Assembly: GCA_034440635.1 (NCBI GenBank)
Contig: JAOTON010002241.1
Location: forward strand, 965,364-1,029,363
Reading direction: 5' to 3'
From: Lepas anatifera
Taxonomy: Eukaryota > Arthropoda > Thecostraca > Lepadidae
Length of the DNA stretch: 64,000 bases
The translations under genes and the position numbers were made by a program. The notes beneath the pieces were generated by a model that worked only from the letters and a program-made list of their open reading frames with translations, had not been told where the DNA came from and made no database searches. Of the stretch, positions 63,768-64,000 are shown in pieces; the first letter of the stretch is position 1, and every line of letters starts with the position of its first letter.

Positions 63768-63922
63768 GTGAGAACAACTGCGCGAGTGGATCAAAGGCTT
63801 GATTGTCGGCTCTGTCGTGTCTTTCACTCTGGATACTTCTCAGCCGTGTTTGCCTTGTCGGCCTCTCGATTCTCAGCGCTGGGTGACGGCCCGCTTATGT
63901 CGCCGCAGGTAGTCCGTTCCAG

Positions 63923-64000
63923 CGGAGGCGGGATCAGTTTTTAAAGGGGGCAGCAAGAAGGGGTACCACGACGCCAGCCACCTGGTGAACTTCCGGTGTG
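63923..64000 (+). CDS. RNF10: Exon of RNF10-like gene, runs off the window
   Basis: An open frame reads EAGSVFKGGSKKGYHDASHL then VNFRC to the window edge. The SKKxxxxxSHLVNF segment resembles the conserved (K/N)xNHLLNF region near the N-terminus of RNF10 proteins. Acceptor candidates are CCGTTCCAG before 63923 and GGATCAG before 63938; both are phase 1, matching the exons ending at 59763 and 63767. An in-frame TAG at 63910 rules out the acceptors further upstream. The exon is partial, so the assignment rests on a short motif. Confidence 0.45.

Larger units (their letters stand above)
59764..63922 (+). other. Intron of the RNF10-like gene (or region between alternative first exons)
   Basis: AT-rich up to about 63.0 kb, then GC-rich. 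It holds a tandem duplication at 60828-60998 and a cluster of AGGTCA half-sites at 61508-62001. A more diverged pair of similar segments lies near 60645-60720 and 61015-61095, and there is a small GC-rich hairpin near 62082-62101. The minus-strand 134-codon frame at 60788-60384 and the short plus-strand frame at 62568-62765 have no recognisable similarity. Confidence 0.45.

Overview
This is a window of an invertebrate animal nuclear genome. Spliced exons with canonical GT/AG borders, kilobase-scale introns, GA/CT microsatellites, minisatellites, a decayed LINE and hAT-type MITEs all point to a metazoan. Codon use, GC-rich exons and a single-copy-looking TACC gene would suit an arthropod such as a crustacean, but I cannot fix the phylum from sequence alone.

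The main gene is a minus-strand homologue of TACC (transforming acidic coiled-coil protein), running from about 53.8 kb down to 13.3 kb and leaving the window at its left edge. Seven exons were assembled by hand: 53770-53630, 27034-26883, 25263-25121, 24045-23983 (probably optional), 20644-18637, 17795-17706 and 13474-13327. Every junction has GT/AG borders and the phases of neighbouring exons agree (0|0, 2|2, then 1|1 throughout, ending in phase 2). The large exon carries two SDP-type repeats with the NLDFLDDPNFDPF pattern. The last two exons carry the FVPAT and SLFVKFDPL motifs of the family. The C-terminal TACC coiled coil was not found and should lie further downstream. The large exon contains one frame offset.

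At the right edge a divergent plus-strand gene begins. A first coding exon at 59664-59763 and an exon at 63923-64000 (running off the window) share phase 1 and resemble the N-terminus of RNF10-type RING E3 ligases. A second, CpG-rich candidate first exon ends at 63767.

Layout: 1-13 kb, TACC introns with no exon I can defend, plus a 0.5 kb GA/GAGACA microsatellite; 13.0-14.1 kb, a TACC exon framed by tandem arrays; 14-27 kb, further TACC exons; 27-53.6 kb, one 26.6 kb intron with many CpG-rich blocks, four minisatellites and two MITEs; 54.5-63 kb, an AT-rich intergenic/intronic stretch with a dead LINE, hairpins and a dense AGGTCA cluster; 63-64 kb, GC-rich again.

The most unusual feature is that several TACC splice junctions sit inside tandem arrays that reiterate the junction itself. 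These include a fourfold-repeated 3' splice site, one decoy copy of which would be in frame.
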